Shown here: positions 44,191 through 55,263 of the stretch, one piece after another
How positions within the stretch are numbered: the first letter of the stretch is position 1
How the letters are laid out: every line of letters begins with the position of its first letter
From: Ctena decussata
Taxonomy: Eukaryota; Mollusca; Bivalvia; Lucinida; Lucinidae
Direction of reading: 5' to 3'
Assembly: GCA_963989385.1 (NCBI GenBank)
Contig: OZ022506.1
Span: 63,561,434 to 63,625,433 of the forward strand
DNA: 64,000 nucleotides
Translations under genes and position numbers: made by a program
Notes under the pieces: model-generated
The model's database searches: none
Told to the model about the DNA's origin: nothing
Seen by the model: the letters and a program-made list of their open reading frames with translations, nothing else

Positions 44191-45231
44191 ACATAAGTTT
44201 CACGGCGGCTAATACAAATGGCTTAGTTTTAGGTTGCAGGTCTGTTATGCCGTTTGGTCAACTGGAACTTATGTCTTCAATTCGCGCTAAGTAGTGTACT
44301 CGGTTACCTGTTACCTGGAGCGAGTATTAATGTGAATGCAGTTATTTCCCTTAGACCCGGGGAGCGATAGGCATTAATCGATATTACGAATGTGATATCG
44401 ATGTCCATATCCCAGGATCTGTGCAGGTGTTGAACTTCTCTGAAGCCGGTTTTGTCATCACTGTGTTTAATATTTAGCAGCACAATAACGAAACGAAGGA
44501 GCTGGATGGAAACATTTTTATTTTTTGGATTTCATTTTCTTTTTCTCTGATCAAATCAATTTACTTTTTCAGTTGCTCCTTTTCGTTGTAATAAGTCTTT
44601 TTCCTTCTCTCTGATATATATGTCAAATTTCGTAAGAATTGGCGAGAAAATAAATCTGATTATTGGTCAGTTTTGACAGCTTTTTTTTTTTTTTTTCATT
44701 TTTTTTAGTCTCTGACAACAAAAACATAAAACAATAATACTTATAATAATGAAATTATGGTATTTCGATCCTTTGACGGTCTCATCTTTATGGAAAGATT
44801 AAGCCTGATAAAGATACCCATCCACCCACATAGTCTTTCTCGTTTCTTTTCTTTTCTTTCTTCTTTTCTTTTGCCACGCCCATCGGGGCTCGCGAAATAG
44901 ATTGGCTGCCTGTTGCTTCTGCGGCAGAGCTGCTAGACCTGTGTGTCATTTATCGTTGGCCGAGAAATACTTGTAGTCCAACAAATTCAGAGGCAACGTC
45001 TCGACAGGACTGAAATCTTGTTTACTGTGATGTTAAACCACTTATCAACAGCAACGATAACCTTTTTTCTCTTGATTTTCTGTTTTGACAAAACTGTTTA
45101 AAAGTTTTATGTAAATTGTGTCTTGCGGCATGTAACTAAGCTTCGCTATTTAAAACATTAAATTTAAGATAAAAAAATTAAGATTACTCTGACTTTCTAT
45201 GTTTTTCTGCGAACAAGAATAAATAAACAAA

Positions 45232-45469
45232 TGAGCCATACCACGATAAAAACAAACAAATTGGCATGTGCGCCCTGCGAACACTACGAATAGCGTGTGC
45301 ATTCGCCCATCTGATCTGGGTCTTCGCTGTCTGCATAGAGGTAGCTTAGACCATTGCCTGTTCTGTAAGCGCACAGCGAAGATTCTGATTAGTCTGTGCG
45401 GTTGCCATGGCTGATCTGAGTCTTGGCAGGGCGCTATGGCACTGCGTTGATTTTGTTGCGACAAGGCTG
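45232..45469. mobile_element. GAGCCGCG MITE, copy 12
   Basis: The partner of copy 7 in the inverted duplication; the left end is better preserved here (ATGAGCCATACCACGATAAA). Confidence 0.65.
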
Positions 45470-45661
45470 AAATTACCGTTTTATACAAAAATAACCATAA
45501 GAATGTCGTTCGGATTAAATATCCATTTCTGACCTTCATTGCCGTTAGCAGGTGTTAATTTTTTAAATTGCATTGTTTTGACAAGAGGTGTAAGCGAATG
45601 TGTTTTCACACCTTTCTACCGGCAGTGCCTACTCAGTTGATGACTTTAGCAAACAATGACA

Positions 45662-45889
45662 TGAGCCGCGACAAAGGTGCACGTACGCCCAGCCAAAGTC
45701 ACAGATCAGCCTGGGCATCCGCCTGATCTGATCAGAGGCTTCGCTATCGGCATGGAGGTAGCTTAGAGTCTTAGCTACCATTTAAACGCATAGCACAGAC
45801 TTTGCTCAGACTGGACGGCTGTCCAGGCTGATCTGCGTCTTCGCTGGGCGCACATTCCACTTTTTTCGTTTTATCGTATCGCGACTCAT
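45662..45889. mobile_element. GAGCCGCG MITE, copy 13
   Basis: The partner of copy 6 in the inverted duplication. Confidence 0.75.
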
Positions 45890-46901
45890 ATGAGGAAAAT
45901 TATGAACGTTGACCAGAAAAGAAAGTGACCTGCCTTGGCCGGACCGCTGACGAGTGCCTTGTATAGCTTTTAATTGTTCTTTCCGTGTTTCTTACTTTTT
46001 TAATTCTATCACAATTTAATTACCACAAGAGAACAGCCTGTCAATTTTAAATGGTTTTCGCACAGTCACAGCCTGATTTGATAACACATGTTCAAAATAC
46101 TTTAATTAGAAATTCGAATCAGTTTTGTTTGTGCAGAAACACGGGTAAGGTTATGTACAAACTCAAATTAAACTAAAATTGACAAATTATTAACTGATCA
46201 TAAATCAGAGCTAAACTCAGACCAGTGTTTCGCAAGTGCATAAGGGTGTCTGAGTCAGTTTGCATATATACTTCCAGAAATTGAATATTGCAGCTTTATA
46301 TTTTTTGCATTTTTTTTTTTCATATCAAGATGACTTTATAACAAACAAGAGGTAATATAGGATTTTATGATCGATAATCGATTAATTCTCGAGTAATAAG
46401 CATGTGAGTTGCACTGTATATTGTCATCAAATTCCGATCAGCTTGCGCAAACTGATCAGACACTGTTCAGTCTTATCAGTTTATGAATGAGCAATCTGTC
46501 AGTCAATAATACAATTCTGTGGATTCTAAGATTCTACCTTGGGATACACAAAACATATTTCGGTTTCTTTGATAAATACGCCCCACCACACTCAAATCAA
46601 TTTCAATCAAAAGTGTTAGCACAAACATTAGCAATTGGGATAATCATTAATAGGTTGATCGAGCATTACCAAATAATATGTAATTATTGGTTTACAAAGG
46701 TTTTTTTTAGCTTATAAAGGGATTGTTTAAAACTACAAGTAGTCGATTAACTATCTGTTCATTTTTAGTCACGTGTAAGAGTTACGTGACTTCTTTCTCT
46801 TTTTATTCCTTTCTTGTGTTCATTCGTTTATTCTTTCTTTCCTTCTTTCTTTTTTAATAAGACAATATAACTATTCTTCCTTTCTTAGTTAGATCATAAA
46901 A

Positions 46902-46908
<7 letters not shown>

Positions 46909-46934
<26 letters not shown>
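46909..46934. repeat. (TA)n microsatellite
   Basis: About 13 TA units, much longer than in the left arm (ATATATG near 13598). Confidence 0.85.
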
Positions 46935-46937
<3 letters not shown>

Positions 46938-47245
46938 AAACAAAACACGAATACCAAGAAATGATGTGGTGGAAGCCTTTGAGCAATATAGGCGGATTTG
47001 GACTTAAACTATTTGAAACCACTTGTATTATGAGAGAGGTTGTTTCGAAACGCGACTTTCTGTATGTTTAGAGATCGATGGAAGAAACTTATAATATACT
47101 TATTTTATATTGAATTACATCAATGTAAACCTTGTAAAAATCTGTAAGTGGTGATAAATTATAAACGTTTCATAGAAAATCCGATCATTTTCAAATTTTA
47201 GGCTGAACATAGCTTCTTAGGCATTTTCGACATTATTCTTATATA

Positions 47246-48156
47246 CTAGTCAAAATAAATTCCGCCGCATTAACTCTAGCATCTTTTTCTGAAAAGGTAC
47301 AATAATGAAAGAACTTAAAGTGCCATTGTAGTACTGATATGACCTTTTCATATTGCTAGACAGACAGGTTTCAAAAATTTAATATAAATCGACAGTTTGC
47401 GCAACTTTCAGTTTTAGTGGGCGTTAATTCTAATTTCCCAAGATTTCTCATGAACAAAAATCGCCTTTTCTTTTAGTTTTGCTCTCATTTTCTGATCTGT
47501 ATTTCTTAGACACATTTTTGGATGCCAGATGTTTAATATACAGAAGAAAATCGGAATTCAAAACGGTTTTCACGATAAGTTCTAACTTTTAAATTTCAAC
47601 GTTTAGGCAGAAAAGCCAAACTTTCTAAACTTGTTGTGGAATTGTCATAAACATTTCAAAACTGCATTCCTTACGCAATTTTGCGACAAACTGATGCATT
47701 CTCATTTAAAAATGTTGCAAAGAAACGTATTCACATGTCCAGAAGAGCAGAACTAAAATTTGTGACGGATAAGTTCATAATCTGAAAATCAAATTTCCTA
47801 CAGTTTTGATTCAAAGGGAGGTAAGTTACAGTCTCGCACACTTTAAGATGCTATGTTCGCCATTTGAAAGTTTGCTCAGATTTGGTTTATATTTTTCTAG
47901 AATGCAGGGTTTATTGAGAATTAAATGAGACAAACATAACGGTACTTTGCATGCGCAGTAAGCGCCTAGACGCAGTTTCTATGGTTTATTAGTTGGGCGA
48001 GGTAACTCTGTACACGCAAGCAGGAAACTGAGACATTAAAAAGTTTTCCGTGGACAAATGTTGGGGCAACTAATTAAAAGCAAAATTATATGAAAATGTT
48101 ATACCGAAAATTGTCAAATCACGATTAAAAACTGCGGCGGAATTTGTTTTGACGAG
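47246..48156. mobile_element. 911-bp TIR element in right arm, empty site known
   Basis: Ends CTAGTCAAAATAAATTCCGC (continuing CGCA) and TGCGGCGGAATTTGTTTTGA (continuing CGAG), about 24-bp TIRs with two mismatches. TATA flanks both sides (47242-47245 and 48157-48160). The left arm of the inverted duplication has the intact site near 13285. No transposase frame was found; probably a non-autonomous Tc1/mariner-type element. Confidence 0.8.
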
Positions 48157-48437
48157 TATATAATTCCATGTGATTGAAGCGTCAAACTTCAAAACCTGAT
48201 GGAAGAATCAAAACATGAAGTTAATTTGTATATTTTTATACCATATTAACGGACAAAGACTGAAGTTTATGATCATAACTTATAAAAAATTGTCGTAATA
48301 TCATATATGTATTTAATTTCACATTTTACATTATTTTCCTATGTAATTACATATACTTTGAACAGGTAAGCTCTCGGATAAACCCGTAAGTCGCTATCGG
48401 TAGTTTCCGCCATATTGTAGCATTAAGTTCCCTATGA

Positions 48438-48687
48438 ACCATTTTTTGTACATTGACAAGTGCCATAACTCTGTCAGTAATTAAAGAAATTTGCCCATTA
48501 ACAATCCCAAGCGAGACATTCTTGGTACAAATGCACATGCAAAATTTGAAGGAAATCCGTTGATAAATACTTAAGTTATCGAACGGAAACGAAGTGCGGA
48601 CGGACGGACGTACTACGGACGGACAGACACACGGACAGCCAACGTGAAAACATAATACCCCGCCTCTAACGTGTGGCGGGGTATAAA
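48438..48687 (+). mobile_element. HINE 3' end fragment (copy E)
   Basis: Only the last 250 bp of a HINE related to copy A: TTTGCCCATTAACAATCCCA, ATGCAAAATTTGAAGGAAAT, a GGACGGACGGAC tract and hairpin TACCCCGCCTCTAACGTGTG with GCGGGGTA (48655-48682). Confidence 0.7.
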
Positions 48688-48918
48688 AATGGTGGAAAAA
48701 CATGGTGGTTCACCTATGCATCTTAAAGTTACCGAACAGAAGTCTGATTTTCTGAGTTGGAATGCTAAATGAAGCTGCGACAGCGCCAATATCTGCAATG
48801 TATACAACATACACGATTGCACACCAAAACTGACAAAGATATGGTATTAAGAAATCTAAATGCAATACTTGAATTTTTTTCCAAAAAACAGTTTGATACT
48901 GTATTCTATGTTCCCAAA
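48688..48918. other. Short 3' flank of receptor gene
   Basis: No feature was seen other than presumed 3' UTR of the minus-strand receptor. No strong polyadenylation signal could be chosen. Confidence 0.35.
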
Positions 48919-50487
48919 TTAATGTTTGCTGTCGTTTGACTGAGATATAACCTCATAGGTAGCATCCTGTCTGTAATCTGATAGTCCTTCATAAACACGA
49001 TGCAGTTCAACAGTATGAAGATCTGCCTCAAACGACGATTCTGCAAGGGGAACTTGAGGATCAGATTGTCCTGTAAGGTGTTTGCTGTGGGTTTCCTTTG
49101 AATGGTTTTCACAGCCCGGAACCGCGTTATTTCGAGAACTACCCACCAGTGAGTAGTTCTCGTCATTACGCTGTATCGGATGATGGGAAACACTATCCGC
49201 ACGGTGACCAGAATTAATACGGGGTAAAACAGCGCCCATTATCCACGTTTTGAATTTGTAAAGTAGAATGATAACGATAGCTAAAACGGCCAACGCGACA
49301 ACAGAAACTGTCAGGGATATATATTCCATAGCTGAACCCATGTGGCTGCTTGAATCCTGTTTGAATTTAGTTATTCTCGGGGCTTGACTGCTCGAATTTT
49401 GTTTGGATTTAGCTATTCCCGGCACTTGACTCGAAACCCGCCTTGTAGCTAGTCTTGTCTGTTGATGTGAAACAGAATGTGAGGCTAACAGTTCGTTATA
49501 TTTGCACAGAAAATATTTCTCCACAGAGCAATCATCTGGCTCAAAATAAATCACGTTATTAACTTTGGTAGCTGCAATGCAAACTGATTTGCTGGTAAAA
49601 CTGTCAGAAAGCCCCAAGCTCCGGAAATAACTAGTCCCATATTTATGATTGGTTAAACCCACAGTTTCCGTAAAGCTTCTGTAAATAGTGAGTTGCCCGT
49701 TTATCTCTAGGCAACGTTGATATGCTTCCTGTCTGGTTGATGGTTCTGCTATAAAACAGTATTTAGTGTTCAGGTAAGTGGACGTGTTGGTGCAAGTACC
49801 AGTTGCAAGAACAGAACCCTCCACTTCCGTGCACACAAACCCATCAATGTTAACAGTGTGACATGATGCTGTATATGCTTCTATGGTAGACGGTTTTAGT
49901 TTGTAATAGACACACTGCCTATAAGCAGGCTCTTTTTGTCCCCAGATAATGTAACTCCGTATCCCGTATAAGTCCATATATAGTTCTCCTCCACATGAAT
50001 CAATACCATTGCTGAAACAAGAAATATGGCATAAAGAAGGATTAACAATATTAATATCTGGTAAAGGATCAGGGTCAGGTTCGATACAATAACAGGTTGT
50101 ATCTCTTACTCCGACATTAAATGTACTGGCATCATAACGCAAACACTCTTTTGAGCATAAAAATAAACTTCTGTCCTCCATTTCAAATATGTATGCATTG
50201 CTTACGTTTGTTATAGAATAGCATCCCTGCCAATATAAAAACGGAGAAAACTCTGCATAACCATCGATCCAAGCTGTAGCACCATTCTGGAGTTGGTCAA
50301 GATTTGAACTAGAAGAGTCATTTTGTATTTCTTTATAGCTGACCAGGCTACCCCCTTTCCTCGAGCATTCCTGCGCTGCTGCTAACTGTGACACAACTTT
50401 CTGCTCGTATGTAAAAACAGCTTCCCCATGGACAATAACCATAAGAGAAACAACAGCGTAGTTTAACATCAGCATCATTATGTCCAC
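48919..50487 (-). CDS. Type I membrane receptor with C-type-lectin-like and WSC domains
   Basis: An intronless 522-residue frame with ATG at 50487. Residues 1-22 form a signal peptide (MMLMLNYAVVSLMVIVHG). Residues 26-80 look like the first half of a C-type-lectin-like domain (AAAQECSRKGGSLVSYKEI). Residues 86-175 are a WSC domain: YWQGCYS, MEDRSLFLCSKECLRYDAST, FNVGVRDTTCYC, SLCHISC, SCGGELYMDLYG. Residues 190-220 (CVYYKLK...CHTVNIDGFVC) may close the interrupted lectin fold. A second lectin-like domain spans 232-330 (CFIAEPSTRQEAYQRCLE...YFLCKY). After a Ser/Gln-rich stalk comes a membrane helix (388-411), then a 110-residue tail with YSLV (445), YEGL (499) and YEVI (511), possible SH2 or sorting sites. 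WSC binds glycans in other proteins; a recognition-receptor role is inferred. Confidence 0.82.
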   Translation of the reverse strand: MDIMMLMLNYAVVSLMVIVHGEAVFTYEQKVVSQLAAAQECSRKGGSLVSYKEIQNDSSSSNLDQLQNGATAWIDGYAEFSPFLYWQGCYSITNVSNAYIFEMEDRSLFLCSKECLRYDASTFNVGVRDTTCYCIEPDPDPLPDINIVNPSLCHISCFSNGIDSCGGELYMDLYGIRSYIIWGQKEPAYRQCVYYKLKPSTIEAYTASCHTVNIDGFVCTEVEGSVLATGTCTNTSTYLNTKYCFIAEPSTRQEAYQRCLEINGQLTIYRSFTETVGLTNHKYGTSYFRSLGLSDSFTSKSVCIAATKVNNVIYFEPDDCSVEKYFLCKYNELLASHSVSHQQTRLATRRVSSQVPGIAKSKQNSSSQAPRITKFKQDSSSHMGSAMEYISLTVSVVALAVLAIVIILLYKFKTWIMGAVLPRINSGHRADSVSHHPIQRNDENYSLVGSSRNNAVPGCENHSKETHSKHLTGQSDPQVPLAESSFEADLHTVELHRVYEGLSDYRQDATYEVISQSNDSKH

Positions 50488-51539
50488 TTGTTGATGTTAC
50501 CTTGTGCAGTAGAGAGATGTTGAAGTGTTGTGACATAAATTTCCACGCGCAGAAAACTGATAAGGAAACAGTCTCACAGTGACTCACAAATAAATAGAAA
50601 AGTTGTTCTTGCATTCTTGCTCATACGAACGGAAAATAAAGTCGATTGTTTAAATTGATTTAAAAAAATATGCCTATTGTTTTGTTCCATAATTGGAAAA
50701 GTTTAAGAAAAAGATTGATCTTGCAAAGGCAAAAGAAAGACCTTTAGCTCCATATTAGGCCGTCTTATTAAGTAAACACATCTCATACAGAACTTAAAAT
50801 GGCAAAAAGAGCAAGGACGTACCTGCCCATTCGCAAATACGCAAGTGCGTAATGAAATTTTGTCAATTTGACAAAATTTCAACACGCACCTGCATATTTG
50901 AACCTGTAATTTTGTAAAAGGTCAAGAGTTCAATATTTACTGCAAACAGACGTGACTACTTGAAACATCTTTGGGGCTAAACTCTTATTTTCTTGCCCTC
51001 AAGGGACATAATACATACTGTAATTATGCGTAACGTGTAATCACCTCTAGTTACACCCCTGAAGAGAAATAGTTTGTGACAGCACTAAATTATTTTATAC
51101 AACACACGTGGAAAGCTTAGTGAAAAACAATTGGGCCAACAATATGTATTGTGTTTATTCAGGTATTTATCCTTCCAAAAATTACCGCAAGCATGGAAAT
51201 CAGTCTTGTGTAATGTAACTATAAAATGTTTGTTTCTCTCTTCCAAAACAGTTCCACAGATCTAGATCCGAATCTAGATCTTTGGGATTGTTTTGGAAGA
51301 GAAAAGTCCGTTTTATAACTGAATTAATACGGTAACATATCTTGCAGACATCCTCGAGAAGAGTTGCAAGAGTAATTTCAAAAGGGAATTAATATTTTAG
51401 ATCATCCCAAAGTTCAAAATCGGTGAATCTAAAATGCCAAATGCTCTACTTATGCACGTTTTCATGATATTTCATGGGAGACATTCTTGGAAAATTTCTA
51501 TGCCCAATATACGATTAGGAAATGATGGCTATATAAACT
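50488..51539. other. Upstream of receptor: palindromes only
   Basis: The 5' flank of the receptor gene. A palindrome at 50832-50900 and a hairpin at 51255-51292 both have relatives in the SRCR gene introns. No promoter element could be assigned. Confidence 0.45.
50832..50900. repeat. Short palindrome, second copy
   Basis: CAAGTGCGTAATGAAATTTT faces its complement around GTCAATTTGAC; the pair of the palindrome at 5012-5079. Confidence 0.55.
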
Positions 51540-52684
51540 AGAGCAAGTGAGCAGGGGCTCACGTATACCCCCGGCCAGCCCCACCGCCTAATGATACTAA
51601 ACTTTAAACACTAACACAAATTTTCAAGTCAGCGCCCTTGTCTTTGGTCAGCAGCAGCACAATCTGCTGCAAGCTAGAAGTAAACAGAGTAACATATCAA
51701 AAGATTCCACTGATGTATTTCTGAAATATATGAAAACAGTACAACGAAGCAGCTGTTTAAGTATGTGACCATTACCTATGCCAGCAGCAGCATCCAGATG
51801 ATATAAACCGTTGTAACCTTGAGGTTAACAGTCGCGTATCAAAAGATCCTATTCAAGAAGATGGGAAAAAATAAGCAAAGAATATGAATTTAACACAAAA
51901 CCTTAACATGGAAAAGCATAAATCTGTGACCTTGATCTTCAGTCAAGGCATGTGTGGGGAAACTATAGAATTTTTAGATCAGCACCTATCATCATACCAA
52001 ATATAATCCAAACTTAACAAAGGATTTGGGTGATATGAGATCATAAAACCTTTAACACAAAAATGGCTGAAAATGTATAAGTCCATGACCTTGACCTCTA
52101 GCTCACAGGCATATTTAAGATGGTACAAAATAAAACTTTGGAGATATTATCCAAACTGAAAAAAGTGTTTGGATGATATAGGATCTTAAAAACTTTTAAC
52201 AGAAAACTTTAACATGAAAAGTCCAAGTCCATGACCTTGACCTCTATGTCACAGGCATGGATGGAGATGGTACCGAATTGAACTTTGCTCCATCATCTAT
52301 CATCATGCCAAACAGCGACCCAACTCAACAAAGAGTTTCAATTATATAGAGATCTCAAAAACTTTAACGCAAAACTTTAACATGAAAAGTTCAAGTCCAC
52401 GACCTTGACCTGTAGGTCACAAACATTGGTTGGGGTGGTATAGAATAAAAGTTTGGACCATTATCTATCATCATGCCAAATATAAATCCAATCTAACATA
52501 CGGTTTGGATAATATAAGATCTCAAAAAACTTTAACGCAAAACTTTAACACAAATGTTAACTCGCGGACGGACAGACGGATGGACAGACGGACGGACAGA
52601 CAGACGAAGGGACGAACGGAATCGGACGAACGCTATATACCCCCCGGCATATATACCCCCCGGCATATATGCCGGGGGTATAAT
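51540..52684 (+). mobile_element. HINE copy F, complete-looking
   Basis: Begins near GAGCAAGTGAGCAGGGGCTC. It has about five units of 145-170 bp centred on CATGACCTTGACCTCTAGGT near 51814, 51935, 52088, 52230 and 52403. Then come GGACGGACAGACGGATGGAC repeats (52564-52625) and a hairpin of CCCCCCGGCATATA against TATATGCCGGGGG (52631-52684), the left half of which is duplicated. No coding. Confidence 0.72.
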
Positions 52685-54089
52685 CAGGACAAAAATGGCC
52701 GCATTGATTGTAGACCAACCAGAATGAAAAAGGAATCCCTGTGCAGCTTAAGAACTGTACCACAAGGGCCTTACATATTTACATATTTTTATTTCCGGGG
52801 GACATATTGCTTTAAAGACACATTTTTGATTGCATAATACCCTAATGACCGTTTATTGAAACATGCTGCTCAGAGTTAAAACATCCCAGAAGACTTTTCA
52901 CTGAAGTACAGGTACGGGGCCAGATAAAGGGCAATCAATTGTCAAGGGAAAAGACAGAATATGGTTATAAACAGATGATAATTGGATCAGACTGTTTTTG
53001 AAGAACCACATAAAGCTGTGTTGAAAAGTGCTGCCAAAAAAAAACCTGATCAGTCTACAAAGATGTGACATATTGTTCACACGAAATTTAAGTTATCAAT
53101 GAGTGTTCGAAATCAGCATGCACATTCTGTCTTTATTTTCGCCTTTTCAAGTTTTGGGCATATATATGTGTCTATGTTTATTTAAGTTTTCACAAAATAT
53201 CACAGAATTAGATCTAGAAAATAAAATTAAAATAATCATCTCTTTGTTTGGTTTGCAAGTTTTATATGACTGTTTTACATATGTCTAGCAAAACTTTTTA
53301 TAATGCCAGAAACTTTCATATGTTTAGCTTTTAGCAAACAATAAAACCTTTTCTATTTTTTTTTTTTTTTTTTTTTTTTGCATTTACTTTAACATAAAAT
53401 AATCATAAATAAATCAAAGAAAAAAAGGAAACATTTGTACAACCACTATCTTGGATCAGATAAAAAAAATAAATAAATAAAAAAAAAATAAAACAATAAA
53501 ATATAAAATCAAAAATAGATAAAATGAAAATTAAATTTTTTTTTTCTTCATTATGAATTACTTTTTTTAACTCATTATTTTTTGTTGCTGTTGTTAAATT
53601 GTTTAAAGTAGATGCATCTACAGGATAATAGCAGTTTCCCCATATTAGGCCCCACTTTTGGAATTTGTCACTGGCATAATCCCCTCATAATCACCTAGAT
53701 AAGACAATCCTTTGATGTGACCTGTAGCCCTAAGCACTGTTTATTGGGAGCTATCAAAGTGTGCCACCCCACTTTGTTAAAGAAAAAAATGTGTCTTTAA
53801 GTGTTCTGGTCCCGTTGGCAGAAGATCTTTCGCACCAGTAGATGAATTTTCTCCGACGCATAGAAAACGCTTAAGAGCGGATTAGATTTTGATGTCATTG
53901 ACCCCATTTACAATGTCACAGGCTGAGCTCTTAGCAATATTTGCAAAGTATATATTTTTGAACCGAATTGATCTGTACTGTTAATCGATTACAGAACTTT
54001 CAGGTAACTGTTTATTTAGGGTGAGATAAAGTGTTTTAATATATAAGCTATAAATATCATGCATTAGCAATACTGGCGAGAACCCTGTA
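52685..54089. other. Non-coding, poly-T and AT-rich
   Basis: A T run at 53357-53379 and A/AT-rich low complexity to 53600. No gene or structured repeat was supported. Confidence 0.45.
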
Positions 54090-54482
54090 GCAGGGTGTGC
54101 CAAATGTAGAAGTATCGGGAAATAGTGGGACCTGTATTATCAAAAGGAAACGGCGTACATTACGAATTCCTATCTTAATATGGTTATCCCTGAGGGGAGT
54201 ACCAAAAAGACCAAGGTATGGTATAATTAAAGCGATCTATCAGGAACCGATACAATCAATTTCCACATGCTACCCTAACCACCGACATGACCATAGCTGT
54301 TTACTGTGGACGTAAAGTGGGTGAGTGAGTGAACTCGGATTTAACGTCCCACCAACAGCGAAGTCATATGGAGACGGGACCTCGGTTTAAAGTGTCATCC
54401 GAAAGACCGGAGAAGCGGGGGATCGATCTTGCGACCCCTGGATTGGTAGTCGGAGTGTTATCCACTACACTACAGCCGCCCC
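54090..54482 (-). mobile_element. tRNA-derived SINE region, fourth family
   Basis: On the minus strand the 54482 end reads GGGCGGCTGTAGTGTAGTGG then ATAACAC (A-box region) and GGTCGCAAGATCGATCCC (B-box-like). The piece at 54270-54310 (CGACATGACCATAGCTGTTT) is shared with the fragment at 28.1 kb. Confidence 0.5.
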
Positions 54483-54912
54483 TTGGACGAAGAACAAAAA
54501 AAAACAATCAAATCAATTTAGCATGCCAAATAGATTTCAAAACATGACAACTAGACACCAAACAGGACATAACGTGAAATGTGAAACGAGTGGCACAAAT
54601 AAAAATACATAAAAAGTTAAACGTATATGAACGAAATTGATACAAAATCTGTACAAAGCCATACGAAGAAGAACAACAGAATATTACACTCGTGATCGTT
54701 TTATAAATTTCATATGAAATGACCACTCGTGTAAGATCCTCTTTGTATCTAAATACCTGTATTTCGGTTTTGGCAATATTTCTATGGTTTATTGTAAACT
54801 TTACGAGTTTGGAATTATGATTTTTGGTATTTTGACTGCTTCTAATTTGTAAGCGAACTACGATCAGACGCAACAATCAAGTGAATCTTCAGCGTTTTTT
54901 GTTGTTGTTGTT
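54483..54912. other. AT-rich non-coding, nothing recognised
   Basis: No supported feature before the foldback element. Confidence 0.4.
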
Positions 54913-55258
54913 CACAGGGTATAATCGATTCCGCCAATTTTCGCTTCCTGCAGAGACTGTCTGTCATATTTGGCATCCGCCGAGACTGTCCACGAACTCT
55001 TGCTTCCTGCAGAGACTACTGTCCTCGAAAATTGGCTTCCTGCCGAGACTGTCCGCGTGTCTCTGCTTCCTGCCGAGATCCTCGGCAGGAAGCAGAATCA
55101 CGCGAACAGTCTCTGCAGGAAGCCATTTATCATGTACAGAAGTCTCGGCAGGAAGCAAGAGACCGCGGACAGTCTCGGTGGAAGCCCTCGGTGGAAGCCA
55201 AATATGATGTACAGTCTCTGCAGGAAGCGAAAATTAGCGGAATCGATTATACCCTGTG
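54913..55258. mobile_element. Foldback transposon, copy 1, 5-bp duplication
   Basis: A 346-bp element whose whole length folds back. Ends are CACAGGGTATAATCGATTCC and its complement. The arms consist of repeats of GCTTCCTGCNGAGACTGTCC with a period near 35-40 bp, arranged as direct repeats within each arm and inverted between arms, meeting at CTCGGCAGGAAGC. TTGTT flanks both sides (54908-54912 and 55259-55263). No protein-coding content; apparent frames on both strands follow from the palindrome. Confidence 0.8.
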
Positions 55259-55263
55259 TTGTT

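Larger units (their letters stand above)
44259..48437. repeat. Inverted duplication, right arm
   Basis: Reverse complement of 13001-16578. It includes copies 12 and 13 of the GAGCCGCG MITE, the GAGCGATAGGCATTAATCG block and the AAACCCGTAAGTCGCTATCG block at the outer end. Specific to this arm are the 911-bp TIR element and an expanded TA repeat (46909-46934). At 48437 it runs straight into a HINE 3' end. Confidence 0.85.

Noticed and set aside
13001..48437. A giant transposon (Polinton/Maverick-like) with 3.6-4.2 kb terminal repeats
   Set aside because: No polymerase B, integrase, packaging or capsid genes lie between the arms, and the arms contain older MITEs shared in position, fitting segmental duplication better.
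48347..48703. Minus-strand open frame of 118 codons near the receptor gene
   Set aside because: It is the reverse of the HINE 3' end fragment and of the inverted-duplication edge.
52430..52837. Plus-strand open frame of 135 codons
   Set aside because: It runs through the GGAC microsatellite and terminal hairpin of HINE copy F.
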